A stretch of 64,000 bases of DNA from Paraburkholderia sejongensis (GCF_020880815.1 NZ_JAJITD010000015.1:1-64000), one strand, 5' to 3'; counted from the first letter of the stretch, positions 52,804-62,159 are shown. The notes: generated from the sequence alone by a model not told the origin. Made by a program: numbers and translations.

Positions 52804-54213
52804 TCAGCGCGCGCTCGCGCCGCCTCTGCGCGGTATATGGCGCTGCACGACCGCCAGCGCGATCAACACGACCACCATCGCGATGCCGAGCATCAGCAGG
52901 TAGCCGAACGCGCCGCCGGCCGTAATCACCGCCGCGCCCGCGAACGCGCTGAGGATCGCGCCGAGGCGGCCGACCGCGAGTGCGGACGCGGTACCGGTTG
53001 CCCGCACGCCGGTCGTGTAGACGTATGCGCACAGTGCGTACATCGTCGATTGCACCGCGTTGACGAACAGCCCATGCAGGCCGAGGCCGAAGATCATCAG
53101 CGTGGAGTGTTGCGTCGCGTTCACGCCGAGCAGCAGCCACGCACTCGCGACCCCGCCCGCGCAGCACAGCAGCAGCGGCCAGCGCGAACCGTAGCGGCCG
53201 ATCGCAAGCGCGCACAGCACCGCGCCGATCACACCGCCCAGGTTGTACGCGCTCAGACCGTAGCCCGCCATCGCGACGCTAAAGCCCTCGCTGGTCAGCA
53301 TCGACGGCAGCCAGCTGAACGCCGCGTACACGGCAAGCAGGCACATGAAGAACGCGCCCCAGATCGCAACGGTGTCGCGCGCGCGGCCGTCGCGGAACAG
53401 CGCGGTAAAACCGATGTGTTTCTCCGCACTTTGCTCACGCACGTCGGTGAAGCTCGCATCGGCCGACACGTCGCGCTGCATCCGGCGCAGCAGCTTCACG
53501 AGTTCCGGCCAGCGGCGCGGACGGCGCGCAAGAAAGCGCGGCGATTCCGGCAGCGCGAACAGCAGCACGAGCGCCAGCAGCAGCGGCAGCACCCCGCCCG
53601 CGACGAACAGACCCCGCCAGCCGTACACCGGCAACACCTGGCCCGCGAACAGCCCGGCGACCATCCCGCCCAGCGGCACGCACAGAATCGTCGCGGTCAC
53701 CGCGAAGGTGCGAAAGCGCGCGGGCGTGAATTCGGCGGTCAGCGTGGTCGAACTCGGCAGCGCGCCGCCGATCCCCAGCCCCGCGATGAAGCGCAGCGCC
53801 GCGATCGCCGCGACGTTCGGCGCGAGGCTGATCGCACAGGTCGCGACGCCGAACACCAGCACGCTGCCGATCACCGCCCAACGGCGGCCGAAGCGATCGG
53901 CGAACAGGCCGGCGAACGCGCTGCCGATCCCCATTCCGACCAGCCCCGCCGCGACCACCGGCGCAAATGCGTTGCGCGTGATGCCCCACTCCTTGATCAG
54001 CGTCGGAATCGCGAAGCCGATCAGCTGACTGTCGAAACCGTCGACGACGATCGACAGCGCCGCTAGCACCACCGCGATTTTCTGCAACAGCGTGTACGGA
54101 CCGTCGTCGAGCGCGTGGCCGATATCGACCGCGCTGCCGCCGCGCGAGATACCGGCGAGCGCCGCGTCGTGAGGCGCGCCCGAGGCGGCCGAGGCGGGAG
54201 GAACGTAATTCAT
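52804..54213 (-). CDS. Aromatic acid:H+ symporter (AAHS-family MFS transporter)
   Basis: Inner-membrane symporter of 469 residues. Helix 1 has the family motif DGFDSQ, and the loop GLFADRFGRRWAVIG follows; an LRFIAGLGIGGALPSSTTL segment is in helix 4. The 35-residue hydrophilic N-terminus (PPASAASGAPHDAALAG) is normal for the group. GGAGA is 8 bases before ATG 54213. It is the last intact gene of the mandelate/benzoylformate operon, so it probably carries mandelate, benzoylformate or benzoate. The 100-bp gap to the gene before it contains a run of nine A on the coding strand (54254-54262). Confidence 0.88.
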   Translation of the reverse strand: MNYVPPASAASGAPHDAALAGISRGGSAVDIGHALDDGPYTLLQKIAVVLAALSIVVDGFDSQLIGFAIPTLIKEWGITRNAFAPVVAAGLVGMGIGSAFAGLFADRFGRRWAVIGSVLVFGVATCAISLAPNVAAIAALRFIAGLGIGGALPSSTTLTAEFTPARFRTFAVTATILCVPLGGMVAGLFAGQVLPVYGWRGLFVAGGVLPLLLALVLLFALPESPRFLARRPRRWPELVKLLRRMQRDVSADASFTDVREQSAEKHIGFTALFRDGRARDTVAIWGAFFMCLLAVYAAFSWLPSMLTSEGFSVAMAGYGLSAYNLGGVIGAVLCALAIGRYGSRWPLLLCCAGGVASAWLLLGVNATQHSTLMIFGLGLHGLFVNAVQSTMYALCAYVYTTGVRATGTASALAVGRLGAILSAFAGAAVITAGGAFGYLLMLGIAMVVVLIALAVVQRHIPRRGGASAR

Positions 54214-54313
54214 GAGCTTGTCTCCATGTTTGCGCTGCGTGCGCGTTTATCGATTTTTTTTTATCGTTATCGGTGTCGCCGGCGCGGCTTGCACGCGCGC
54301 CGGATTTCATGCG

Positions 54314-55249
54314 TCAACGCGGGCCGCGCGCGTCGACCAGCCGTACCAGTTGCAGCAGACATTCGGTGGTCGGGACGGCGATGCCCTTCGCGTGCGCGGC
54401 CGCGACGACCGCGCCGTTGATCGCTTCGATCTCGGTTTTGCGGCCGGCCAGCACGTCCTGCAACATCGACGGCCGATGCGCGCGGTGATTCGCGAGCGCG
54501 AAGCGCACGTTGTCGATCACATGCGCTTCGTCGAATGCGACGCCGTTCGCGCACGCGACCGTCGCAACCTCGGCGACGATCTTCAGCGCGAGCGCCTCGC
54601 CGTCCGGCAGATTCGTCAGCTCGCCGACCGTGCATTGGGTCATCGCGCACAGACTATTGAGCGCCGCGTTGAAAGCGACCTTCTCCCAGATCGCCGACCA
54701 CACGTTCGGATCGGCGACGCTGTTCAGGCCGGCCGAATTCAATGCATCGACGGTGCGCTGCACATGCGCGTGCAGTTCGCCGTCCGCGCTCATCAGCCGG
54801 ATTTCGCCGGCGCCGTGCGAGCTGACCTCGCCGGCGCCCGGCTTGTCGGCCGGCCATGTGGTCATGCCCGCCATCACGCGTTCGCGCGGCACGTGGCGAG
54901 CAATTCGTTCGACATTGCCCAGGCCGTTCTGCAGCGACAGCACCGCGGTGTGCTCGCCGAGCAATGCTCGCGCGGAGGTCAATGCCGCGTCGGTGTGCAT
55001 CGTCTTCGTGAAGACGATCAGCAGCTCGGGCGCGGCAGCGGCCTGTTCGGGACGGCAGCCTTTAAGACTCCCAACCATTCGCGAGCCCGCGTCCGTCGTC
55101 ACGCGCAAGCCCTCGCGGGCAATCGCGTCGAGGTGCGCGTCGTCGATATCGACGAGCGTGACGCGATGGCCCGCCTCGGCCAGCAGCCCACCGAACAGCG
55201 AGCCCATTGCGCCCGCGCCGAGAATTGCAATATCCATAGCGTCTCGCAT
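54314..55249 (-). CDS. Ketopantoate reductase-family dehydrogenase, possible D-mandelate dehydrogenase
   Basis: NAD(P)-dependent reductase of 311 residues, PanE/ApbA fold. The Rossmann motif GAGAMGS is at 11-17, the catalytic Lys190 in WEKVAFNAALNSL, and Glu273 in KTEIEAINGAV are in place. A D-mandelate dehydrogenase group of this same fold is known in enterococci. Here it sits between aldehyde dehydrogenase (13 bp gap) and transporter genes of a benzoylformate decarboxylase operon, so oxidation of D-mandelate to benzoylformate is the best guess; a real ketopantoate reductase is less likely in this setting. GGAG 6 bases before ATG 55249 decides the start. Confidence 0.8.
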   Translation of the reverse strand: MRDAMDIAILGAGAMGSLFGGLLAEAGHRVTLVDIDDAHLDAIAREGLRVTTDAGSRMVGSLKGCRPEQAAAAPELLIVFTKTMHTDAALTSARALLGEHTAVLSLQNGLGNVERIARHVPRERVMAGMTTWPADKPGAGEVSSHGAGEIRLMSADGELHAHVQRTVDALNSAGLNSVADPNVWSAIWEKVAFNAALNSLCAMTQCTVGELTNLPDGEALALKIVAEVATVACANGVAFDEAHVIDNVRFALANHRAHRPSMLQDVLAGRKTEIEAINGAVVAAAHAKGIAVPTTECLLQLVRLVDARGPR

Positions 55250-55262
55250 CGCGCTCTCCTGG

Positions 55263-56714
55263 TTAGAACGGGTAGTGACGCGGGGTCGTTTGCAAGGTGA
55301 TCCAGCGCAGATCGGTGAATTCCGCGATCCCCGCCTTGCCGCCGAAATGACCGAAGCCGCTCGACTTCACGCCGCCGAACGGCATCTGCGCTTCGTCGTG
55401 CACGGTCGGTCCGTTCACGTGGCAGATGCCCGACTCGATGCGCTTCGCGACGTTCAGCGCGCGCGCCGTGTCGCGGCTGAACACCGCGGCGGACAGCCCG
55501 TATTCGTTGTCGTTCGCGCAGGCGATCGCAGCCTCTTCGCCGCTCACGCGCACGATCGGCTTGACCGGGCCGAACGATTCGTCGCGATAGATACGCATCT
55601 CGGGCGTCACGCCATCGAGCAGCGTGGCCGGCATCAGCGTGGTTTCGCTGCGGCCGCCGCACACCAGCGTCGCGCCCTTCGCGAGCGCATCGTCGATCAG
55701 CGCGTTGCAGCGCTCGACGGTGCTCATATCGACCACCGAGCCGAGCACGACCGGACCGTTGCGCGGATCGCCGAGCGGCAGTGCGCGAGCGCGCGCGGCC
55801 AGCTTGTCGACGAACGCGTCGGCGATGCTGTCGTCGACGATGATTCGTTCGGTGGACATACAAATCTGCCCGGAATTGGCGAACGCGCCGAACACGGCTG
55901 CGTCGACGGCGGCGCTGATGTCCGCGTCATCGAGCACGACGAGCGGGGCCTTGCCGCCGAGTTCGAGCACCGACGGCTTCAGATTGCGCGCACAGGTCTC
56001 GGCGATGATGCGGCCCACGCGGGTCGAGCCGGTGAAGTTCACGCGGCGCACCGCCGGATGTTCGATCATCGCGTCGACGATGCGCGCGGCGTCGGCCGGC
56101 GCATTGGTCACGAAGTTCACGGTGCCGCGCGGCAAGCCGGCTTCCTGCATCGCCTCGATGATCAGGCCGTGGGTCGCCGGGCAGATCTCCGAGCCCTTCA
56201 AAACGACCGTGTTGCCGCACGCGAGCGGCAGCGCGATCGCGCGCACGGCGAGGATCACCGGCGCGTTCCACGGCGCGATGCCGAGCACCACGCCGGCCGG
56301 CTGGCGCACGCCCATCGCGAGACTGCCGGGCACGTCGGACGGAATCAGCTCGCCGGCGATCTGCGTGGTCAGCGCGGCCGCCTCGATCAGGCCGGCCGCC
56401 GCCAGGTGCACGTTGAAGCCGGCCCAGATGCCGGACGCGCCGGTCTCGGCGGCCATCGCCGCCGCGAACGCGTCGGCCTTCGCTTCGAGCGCGTGCGCGG
56501 CTTTGGTCAGCAATGCGCGGCGCTCGCTCGGGCCCAGCGCGGACCAGACCGGGAACGCGGCGGCGGCGGCATCGACGGCGGCCACCGCATCTTCGACCGT
56601 CGCGGCCGGCGCGCGCGTCGCCACTTCGCCGTCCAGCGGGTTGCGGCGCTCGAAGGTTGCGCCGTTGCGCGCCTGAACCTGTTCGCCGGCGATCAGCATC
56701 GAGACATTTTTCAT
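55263..56714 (-). CDS. Benzaldehyde/vanillin-type aldehyde dehydrogenase
   Basis: NAD(P)-dependent aldehyde dehydrogenase of 483 residues. Catalytic Cys285 (NSGQICMST), general base Glu251 (LELGGKAP) and the Asn150 of APWNAPV are present. The overall pattern follows salicylaldehyde, vanillin and benzaldehyde dehydrogenases. It lies 92 bp downstream of the benzoylformate decarboxylase gene, so oxidation of benzaldehyde to benzoate is the likely role. The start MKNVSMLIAGEQVQARNG is the usual family one. Confidence 0.9.
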   Translation of the reverse strand: MKNVSMLIAGEQVQARNGATFERRNPLDGEVATRAPAATVEDAVAAVDAAAAAFPVWSALGPSERRALLTKAAHALEAKADAFAAAMAAETGASGIWAGFNVHLAAAGLIEAAALTTQIAGELIPSDVPGSLAMGVRQPAGVVLGIAPWNAPVILAVRAIALPLACGNTVVLKGSEICPATHGLIIEAMQEAGLPRGTVNFVTNAPADAARIVDAMIEHPAVRRVNFTGSTRVGRIIAETCARNLKPSVLELGGKAPLVVLDDADISAAVDAAVFGAFANSGQICMSTERIIVDDSIADAFVDKLAARARALPLGDPRNGPVVLGSVVDMSTVERCNALIDDALAKGATLVCGGRSETTLMPATLLDGVTPEMRIYRDESFGPVKPIVRVSGEEAAIACANDNEYGLSAAVFSRDTARALNVAKRIESGICHVNGPTVHDEAQMPFGGVKSSGFGHFGGKAGIAEFTDLRWITLQTTPRHYPF

Positions 56715-56806
56715 CGTATGTGTCCTTTGTCGGGCGCGGCGCGTGCCTCAGCACCTGCTCCGCTCCCATCTAATGTTGTCGGAAATTACGCGCGACGCGC
56801 AGCCCG

Positions 56807-58474
56807 TTACGCGACGACCAGCTCGACCAGCGTCGGGCCATCGTGCAAAGGCCCGGCCGCGAGTGCGGCGCGCAACGCGTCGGCGAGTTTAGCCGCAGCG
56901 TCGACCCGCACGCCAGGGCAACCCATCCCCGCCGCGATCGTCACGAAGTCGAGCCCCGGCAGATCGGTGCCCTGCACCGGCTCGTGCGGGCCGAATCCGA
57001 ACACCGGCGCGAAGTCCTGCAACGCCGCGTAGCGCGTGTTGTTCAGGATCACGAAGGTAATCGGCAAGCGCAGCTGCGCGGCGCTCCAGATCGCCTGGAT
57101 CGAGTACATGCTGGAGCCGTCGCCGATCAGCGCGATCACGCGTTCGCCGGGCCGCGCGAGCGCGACGCCGACCGCGGCCGGCATCCCGTAGCCGAGGCCG
57201 CCGCTGTCCATCGTCAGGAATCTGCCGGCGCGCGGGATCGGCAGATAGCGTTGCATCACGGGCCGCGAACTCGGCGCTTCCTCGACGACGATGCCGTCGG
57301 GATCGCGCACTTCGGCGAGCGTCTGCAACGCGAATGCGACCGACATCCGTTCGCCGGCCACCGGCGGCAGCGCGCGCGGCGGCACCTCGCGCGGCGCCGG
57401 CAACGCCCGCTCTGCCGGCGCCGCGCGCGCGAGCAGGTCCTGCACGCCGAGCCGCACGTTGCCGACCGCGACGATCCCTTGCGGCGTCCAGGACGCCACC
57501 GCCGGATCGTCGATCAACTGGCACAGCTGCGCGCCCGGCGGCACGTGCGGCCCGTTGCCTTCGACGTGATAGGTGAACGCCGGCGCACCGATCGCGAAGA
57601 TCGCGTCATGCGCGCCGAGCAGTTCGACGATGCGCTCGCGCATCGCCGGCAGGAAGCCCGCGAACAGCCGATGCGTTTCCGGGAAGCTGCAACGCCCGGT
57701 CATCGGCGCGACGTAGACCCGCGCGCGATGGCGCTCGGCGAGCCGCACGACTTCATCGGCCGCGTCCGCGCGATCGACCGCGCCGCCGACCACGAACGCG
57801 GGCCGCTCGCACGCGTCGAGCAACGCGCCGATGCGCTCGAGCATCGCCGGATCGGGACGCGTGACGTGCGCGACTTCGCGCTCGGGCACGCGCTCGGCCG
57901 GCTGATCCCAGTCGTCGGCGGGAATCGACACGAACACCGGGCCGCGCGGCTCCTGCATCGCGATCGCGTACGCTCGCGCGATCGCCAGCGGCACGTCCTG
58001 CGCGCGCGCCGGCTCGATGCTCCATTTCACATAGGGCTTCGGCAATTCGGTCGCCTGGGTCGCGGCGAGAAACGGGTCGTACGGCAGGATCGAGCGGGCC
58101 TGCTGACCGGCGGTGACGACCAGCGGCGTGCGATTGCGAAACGCGGTGAAGATGTTGCCCATCGCGTTGCCGACGCCCGCCGCCGAGTGCAGGTTGATCA
58201 ACGCCGCGTTGCCGGTCGCCTGCGCGTAGCCGTCGGCCATGCCGACCACCACCGCTTCCTGCAAGCCGAGCACGTAGCGGAAATCCGTGGGGAAATCGCG
58301 GAACATCGGCAGCTCGGTCGAGCCGGGGTTCGCGAAGATCGACGTCATGCCGACGCGGCGCGCGAAGTCGACCACCGCGTCGCGAACGGTCCATTGCGCG
58401 GCGCCCGGGCTGCCTGCCTGCGGGCGCGATTGAACTGCCTGTGCGTGATTGTGTTGCGGCGCGCTGCCTGTCAT
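56807..58474 (-). CDS. mdlC: Benzoylformate decarboxylase
   Basis: Thiamine-diphosphate enzyme making benzaldehyde and CO2 from benzoylformate. 555 residues, longer than the Pseudomonas putida enzyme by a 26-residue N-terminal leader. Its active-site residues follow that enzyme with a near-constant offset: Ser52 (FANPGSTELP), Glu73 (LQEAVVVGMADGY), His96 (NLHSAAGVGNAMG) and His303 (GAPAFTYH). The TPP/Mg motif is GDGSSMYSIQAIWSAAQLRLPITFVILNN. This set distinguishes it from pyruvate-type decarboxylases and acetolactate synthase. It is the first gene of the operon and divergent from a LysR gene. Confidence 0.93.
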   Translation of the reverse strand: MTGSAPQHNHAQAVQSRPQAGSPGAAQWTVRDAVVDFARRVGMTSIFANPGSTELPMFRDFPTDFRYVLGLQEAVVVGMADGYAQATGNAALINLHSAAGVGNAMGNIFTAFRNRTPLVVTAGQQARSILPYDPFLAATQATELPKPYVKWSIEPARAQDVPLAIARAYAIAMQEPRGPVFVSIPADDWDQPAERVPEREVAHVTRPDPAMLERIGALLDACERPAFVVGGAVDRADAADEVVRLAERHRARVYVAPMTGRCSFPETHRLFAGFLPAMRERIVELLGAHDAIFAIGAPAFTYHVEGNGPHVPPGAQLCQLIDDPAVASWTPQGIVAVGNVRLGVQDLLARAAPAERALPAPREVPPRALPPVAGERMSVAFALQTLAEVRDPDGIVVEEAPSSRPVMQRYLPIPRAGRFLTMDSGGLGYGMPAAVGVALARPGERVIALIGDGSSMYSIQAIWSAAQLRLPITFVILNNTRYAALQDFAPVFGFGPHEPVQGTDLPGLDFVTIAAGMGCPGVRVDAAAKLADALRAALAAGPLHDGPTLVELVVA

Positions 58475-58555
58475 GTGATGTCTCCTGTCTTGTGAGCGCC
58501 TGAATTCGATAGCTGATTATCTGGTCGCCTAGGGGTAACCGAAAATTGCCGAATC

Positions 58556-58580
58556 TGCCAAAAGGCATTACCTTTTGGCA
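58556..58580. promoter_or_regulatory. Perfect palindrome overlapping the LysR start codon
   Basis: Arms TGCCAAAAGG and CCTTTTGGCA with a CATTA centre. The last base is the A of the LysR start ATG. It lies 82 bp before the mdlC start. It can be a LysR operator or an mRNA hairpin that closes the start; no ribosome site is visible before this ATG. Confidence 0.65.
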
Positions 58581-59497
58581 TGACTTACAACCTCCAGCAA
58601 TTGCAGGCGTTTGCGACGATCGTCGAAAGCGGCAGCCTTGGGCGGGCCGCGGACGCGCTGCACATTACCCAGCCGGCGCTGAGCCGGACCATCCGCCGGC
58701 TCGAGGAACAGGTGGGCGCGCCGCTGTTCGAGCGGCACTCGCGTGGCATGCATCTGACCGCGGTCGGCGAGGCGCTGCTGCCGCACGCGATCCTGCTGCA
58801 ACGCGAGGCCGAACAGGCGCGCGAGGAAATCGATGCGATGCGCGGGCTCGCGCGCGGCACGATCCGGGTCGGCGCGGTGGGCAGCATCGCGAGCCTCGTG
58901 CTGCCGCTCGCGGTCAGCGGCGTGCTCGACAAGTGGCCGAATCTGCACGTCGAGATCATCGAGGGCGTGTGGGACCGGCTCGCCGATGCGCTGGTCAAAC
59001 GCGAAATCGATCTCGCGCTCAGCCGGGCCATGCCCGATACCGACGAGATCACCGCGATCACCGATTGCCGCTGGGAAGACGCGAGCTATGTGGTCGCCGC
59101 GCTCGATCATCCGCTGCGCGCGAAGCCCGACCTCACGCTCGCCGATACGATGAACGAACGCTGGGCGATTCCGCCGCGCGGCACCGGGCCGTTCGAGCAT
59201 ATGCAAAGCGTGTTCGCCGAGCGCGGCCTGGGACTGCCGAATATCGTCGTCGAGACCCGCTCGGTGACGACGCTCAAGAGTCTGGTCGCGCGCTCGGGCT
59301 TTCTGAGCTGGATGGCCTCGACGATGTATGTGACCGAGAGCAAGGCCGGCGTGTTCGATACGCTCGCGGTGCCGGGGGTGGTCGGGCGGCGCACGCTGAC
59401 CGCGTTCCGGCGGCGGCAAGGCATTCTGCCCAGTCCGGCGGTAAAGCTGCTGGAGCAATTGCGGTTGTTGACCGCGGCGGGGGTGGATGCGGGGTAA
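58580..59497 (+). CDS. LysR-family regulator of the mandelate cluster
   Basis: A 305-residue regulator. The HTH MTYNLQQLQAFATIVESGSL / AADALHITQPALSRTIRRLEEQ is at the N-terminus, and the two-lobed effector domain (TIRVGAVGSIASLVLPLAVSG) follows. Divergent from mdlC, thus probably its activator with an aromatic effector. The start ATG 58580 is the only one that gives a complete HTH, yet no Shine-Dalgarno sequence precedes it; instead a perfect palindrome ends at the ATG. Translation may be leaderless or controlled by that structure. Confidence 0.87.
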   Translation: MTYNLQQLQAFATIVESGSLGRAADALHITQPALSRTIRRLEEQVGAPLFERHSRGMHLTAVGEALLPHAILLQREAEQAREEIDAMRGLARGTIRVGAVGSIASLVLPLAVSGVLDKWPNLHVEIIEGVWDRLADALVKREIDLALSRAMPDTDEITAITDCRWEDASYVVAALDHPLRAKPDLTLADTMNERWAIPPRGTGPFEHMQSVFAERGLGLPNIVVETRSVTTLKSLVARSGFLSWMASTMYVTESKAGVFDTLAVPGVVGRRTLTAFRRRQGILPSPAVKLLEQLRLLTAAGVDAG

Positions 59498-59655
59498 CCT
59501 GCTGCGTGAACCGGGCCAAGCCGGGCCGATGCGCGTGCTTTACTATCCTGTTGCCTGCCTGGTGCCTGTCCCGCTACCGCGCGCCGGCATCCGACTGCCG
59601 TTCGGTTTGCTTTCTTTCTGCTTTCTGTTTGCTTTCCGTTTGCGAGGCCCCGCCG

Positions 59656-60666
59656 ATGACCACTCTGCTCACCCGCGAATTCGCGTCGAAATTTGCCAAC
59701 CTCGCGCTCGCGCATCTGACGCGCGAATATCCGAACAAGCTTACCCACTCGCTCGCCGGTCCGCAGGACGTGCAAGGTCCGCGCGCGTTGCATCCGATCT
59801 TTTACGGCAGCTACGACTGGCATTCCTGCGTGCACGGCTACTGGCTGATCCTGCATCTGCTCGAACGGTTTCCCGACCTGCCCGAAGCGGCGCGCATCGT
59901 CGCGGTGGTCGATGAACACATTACCGATGCGAACGTCGCCGGCGAGCGCGCGTATCTCGATCTGCCGCTCAATCGTGGTTTCGAGCGGCCGTACGGCTGG
60001 GCGTGGCTGCTCGCGCTGAGCGGGCAGCTCGAAGCGCTGAAGATTTCCGAGGCCGCGCGTTGGGTGAAAACGTTTGCGCCGCTCACTGAAGCGTTCGTCG
60101 AACGCTTCGAGGAATTCTTGCCGAAGGCGACTTATCCGCTGCGTGTCGGCACGCATTTCAATATGGCGTTCGCGCTTTCGCTGACACTCGATTTCGCGCG
60201 GCAAACATCGCGCACTTCGCTCGATGCGTTGATCGTGAGTACTGCGGAGCGATGGTTTCTCGATGACGTCGCGTGTCAGGCGTGGGAGCCGGCCGGGGAC
60301 GAGTTTTTGTCGCCGTCGCTGATGGAAGCGGAGATGATGCGGCGCGTGCTGCCGTCTGCGCATTTTGCCAACTGGTTCGGGCGCTTCCTACCGGATCTCG
60401 GCGCGAAACAGCCGGCGACGTTGTTCACGCCGGTCACCGTCACCGATCGCAGCGACGGCAAGATCGCGCATCTCGATGGCTTGAATCTGAGTCGCGCGTG
60501 GTGCCAAAGGTCTCTCGCGCGGGCGCTGCCTGCGGGGGACATTCGTGCGAAGGTATTGCTCGATGCAGCCGAGCTTCATTTGCAGAGCGCATTACCGCAT
60601 GTGGCCGGCGATTATATGGGCGAGCATTGGCTCGCGACGTTTGCGACGTTGGCACTGGAGGCTTGA
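59656..60666 (+). CDS. DUF2891 family protein
   Basis: A 336-residue DUF2891 protein. Conserved signatures: LTREYPNKLTHSLAGPQDVQGPRALHPIFYGSYDWHSCVHGYWLI, GWAWLLALSGQ and HFNMAFALSL, with an ALPHVAGDYMGEHWLATFA end. Fold resembles alpha-barrel-type enzymes; no reaction is known. GAGG precedes the ATG. A pyrimidine-rich stretch of TTTGCTTTCT-type repeats (59605-59640) lies directly before it. It is followed by a strong terminator. Confidence 0.9.
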   Translation: MTTLLTREFASKFANLALAHLTREYPNKLTHSLAGPQDVQGPRALHPIFYGSYDWHSCVHGYWLILHLLERFPDLPEAARIVAVVDEHITDANVAGERAYLDLPLNRGFERPYGWAWLLALSGQLEALKISEAARWVKTFAPLTEAFVERFEEFLPKATYPLRVGTHFNMAFALSLTLDFARQTSRTSLDALIVSTAERWFLDDVACQAWEPAGDEFLSPSLMEAEMMRRVLPSAHFANWFGRFLPDLGAKQPATLFTPVTVTDRSDGKIAHLDGLNLSRAWCQRSLARALPAGDIRAKVLLDAAELHLQSALPHVAGDYMGEHWLATFATLALEA

Positions 60667-60696
60667 TTAGCCTGTAGTTTCAGGCTGCATTCCGAG

Positions 60697-60727
60697 GGGC
60701 GTTTCGTTTGAAACGCCCTTTTTTTAT
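60697..60727 (+). terminator. Rho-independent terminator of the DUF2891 gene
   Basis: Nine-base arms GGGCGTTTC and GAAACGCCC around GTTT are followed by seven T. It lies 30 bp past the stop. Confidence 0.95.
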
Positions 60728-61124
60728 GCTCGTTGCCGGACTGCGAAGAAGACCGTCAGACTCGATTCACACGACCAGCATGCGGCGGTGCACCTGGCAC
60801 AAAAGGTGGAAGCATTGGCCCCATATATCTTCTACGCGCCATTAAGCTTATAAGTAGGGCAAATCTCTCATACGTTGGTTTCACTGTGCTGGCGAGACAT
60901 GCCCCACGTGTCCGGCGGAGTTGTTCGCACATCGTCCTTCCATATGCGAGGAGGCGCACTGAGAACATCGAAATTCTGTCGACTCAGCATGGCTTCGTCT
61001 GCTTTACTGGTGTAGTGCGACCGCGAAAGCTTTGTCGCCGAATTCCCGCGTTACGGCTGCCTGTTCGATCTTCAGCACAACGCTGAACCGCCGATCTTTG
61101 CAACCTTGCATCAGACTAAAGACT
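60728..61124. other. Intergenic stretch before the glycosyltransferase gene
   Basis: About 400 bp, less GC-rich than the neighbours. I see no gene; it may hold the promoter of the next gene. Confidence 0.45.
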
Positions 61125-62159
61125 ATGAGCTCACAAGGCGAAAATCTCGTATCCGCGGAACCTCAAGAAGGTTGCGATCACAACGAGCAAGCCACGATTC
61201 GTACGACGGTTGCAATAGCGGCTCCCTCCGTTACCGTCGTGATGGCCAACTTCAACGGCGCGAACTGGATCGAAGAAGCGATCCAGTCGGTGCAGAGACA
61301 AAGCGTGGCCGATTGGGAACTCATCGTGGTGGACGATGCATCGACCGACGCCAGCGTCGAGATAGTCCAGGCCGCTGCCGCCCGCGATCCACGCATCGTT
61401 CTGCTAACTTCCGCCACCAACGCCGGGCCTTCGATCGCGCGTAATCGGGCGCTCGATCGTGCGCGCGGGCGCTGGATCACGATCCTCGACAGCGACGACC
61501 GCTTCGCGCCCGGACGCCTCGAGGCGTTGCTCGCAAAAGCCGAGGCCACCGGCGCCGGGATCGTCGCCGACGATCTGCTGATCATGAACGAAAGCGGCTC
61601 GCTCACCGGCTATTCGCTGCTCGGACTGACCGCCGAGAAAACCTTCGATGCGGTCGCGCTCGTCAATGCGCCGAACCTCGGCTATCTGCAGCCGATGATC
61701 AAAACGGAACTGCTCACCGGACTTCGGTACGACGCGCGGGTTCGTTCCGCCGAAGACTTCGATCTGCTGTTGCGCGTGCTGGTCGAACGCGATGCGCAAA
61801 TGCTCGTCTATCCGGCCCTAGGCTACCACTATCGCAGACGAGGCGATTCGCTTTCCACCGACAAAGCCGCGGACCGGCGCGCGCTGCTCGGCATGCTCGA
61901 TGCGAACGCGCGCTTCCGGGCATCGTACGCGCTGTCCGGACGGTTAGCCGACGCGTGCGAGCATCGGCAACGCACCCTCGAGACCTCGCTTCGCTGGGTC
62001 GATGTCACCGAGGCCGTGCGCGAAAAGCGCTTCTCCGCGGCGATCCGGCACACGCTCGATCACCCGCGGGTGCTCAGTTGCGCCGCGCAATTCGTGGCGA
62101 AGCGTTTTCGCGTTCACGTACTCGGCAACAAACGCCGCGCGCAGACATTGGGGCTCTAG
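61125..62159 (+). CDS. Family 2 glycosyltransferase
   Basis: A 344-residue GT-A type glycosyltransferase without membrane helix. Elements: VTVVMANFNGANWIEEAIQS at the start of the fold, WELIVVDDASTDAS (nucleotide-binding DD), ILDSDDRFAP (DxD-like motif) and SAEDFDLLLRVL (the ED acid motif). The N-terminal 35 residues are variable. It probably adds a sugar to a surface polysaccharide or lipid; the donor is unknown. The ribosome site is weak. It begins a stretch of two genes of exopolysaccharide-like character, 190 bp ahead of the next gene. Confidence 0.88.
   Translation: MSSQGENLVSAEPQEGCDHNEQATIRTTVAIAAPSVTVVMANFNGANWIEEAIQSVQRQSVADWELIVVDDASTDASVEIVQAAAARDPRIVLLTSATNAGPSIARNRALDRARGRWITILDSDDRFAPGRLEALLAKAEATGAGIVADDLLIMNESGSLTGYSLLGLTAEKTFDAVALVNAPNLGYLQPMIKTELLTGLRYDARVRSAEDFDLLLRVLVERDAQMLVYPALGYHYRRRGDSLSTDKAADRRALLGMLDANARFRASYALSGRLADACEHRQRTLETSLRWVDVTEAVREKRFSAAIRHTLDHPRVLSCAAQFVAKRFRVHVLGNKRRAQTLGL

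Noticed and set aside
54254-54262. Run of nine T as possible phase-variable tract or terminator
   Set aside because: It lies in a gap between genes, with no hairpin before it on either strand; effect on the MFS gene cannot be argued.
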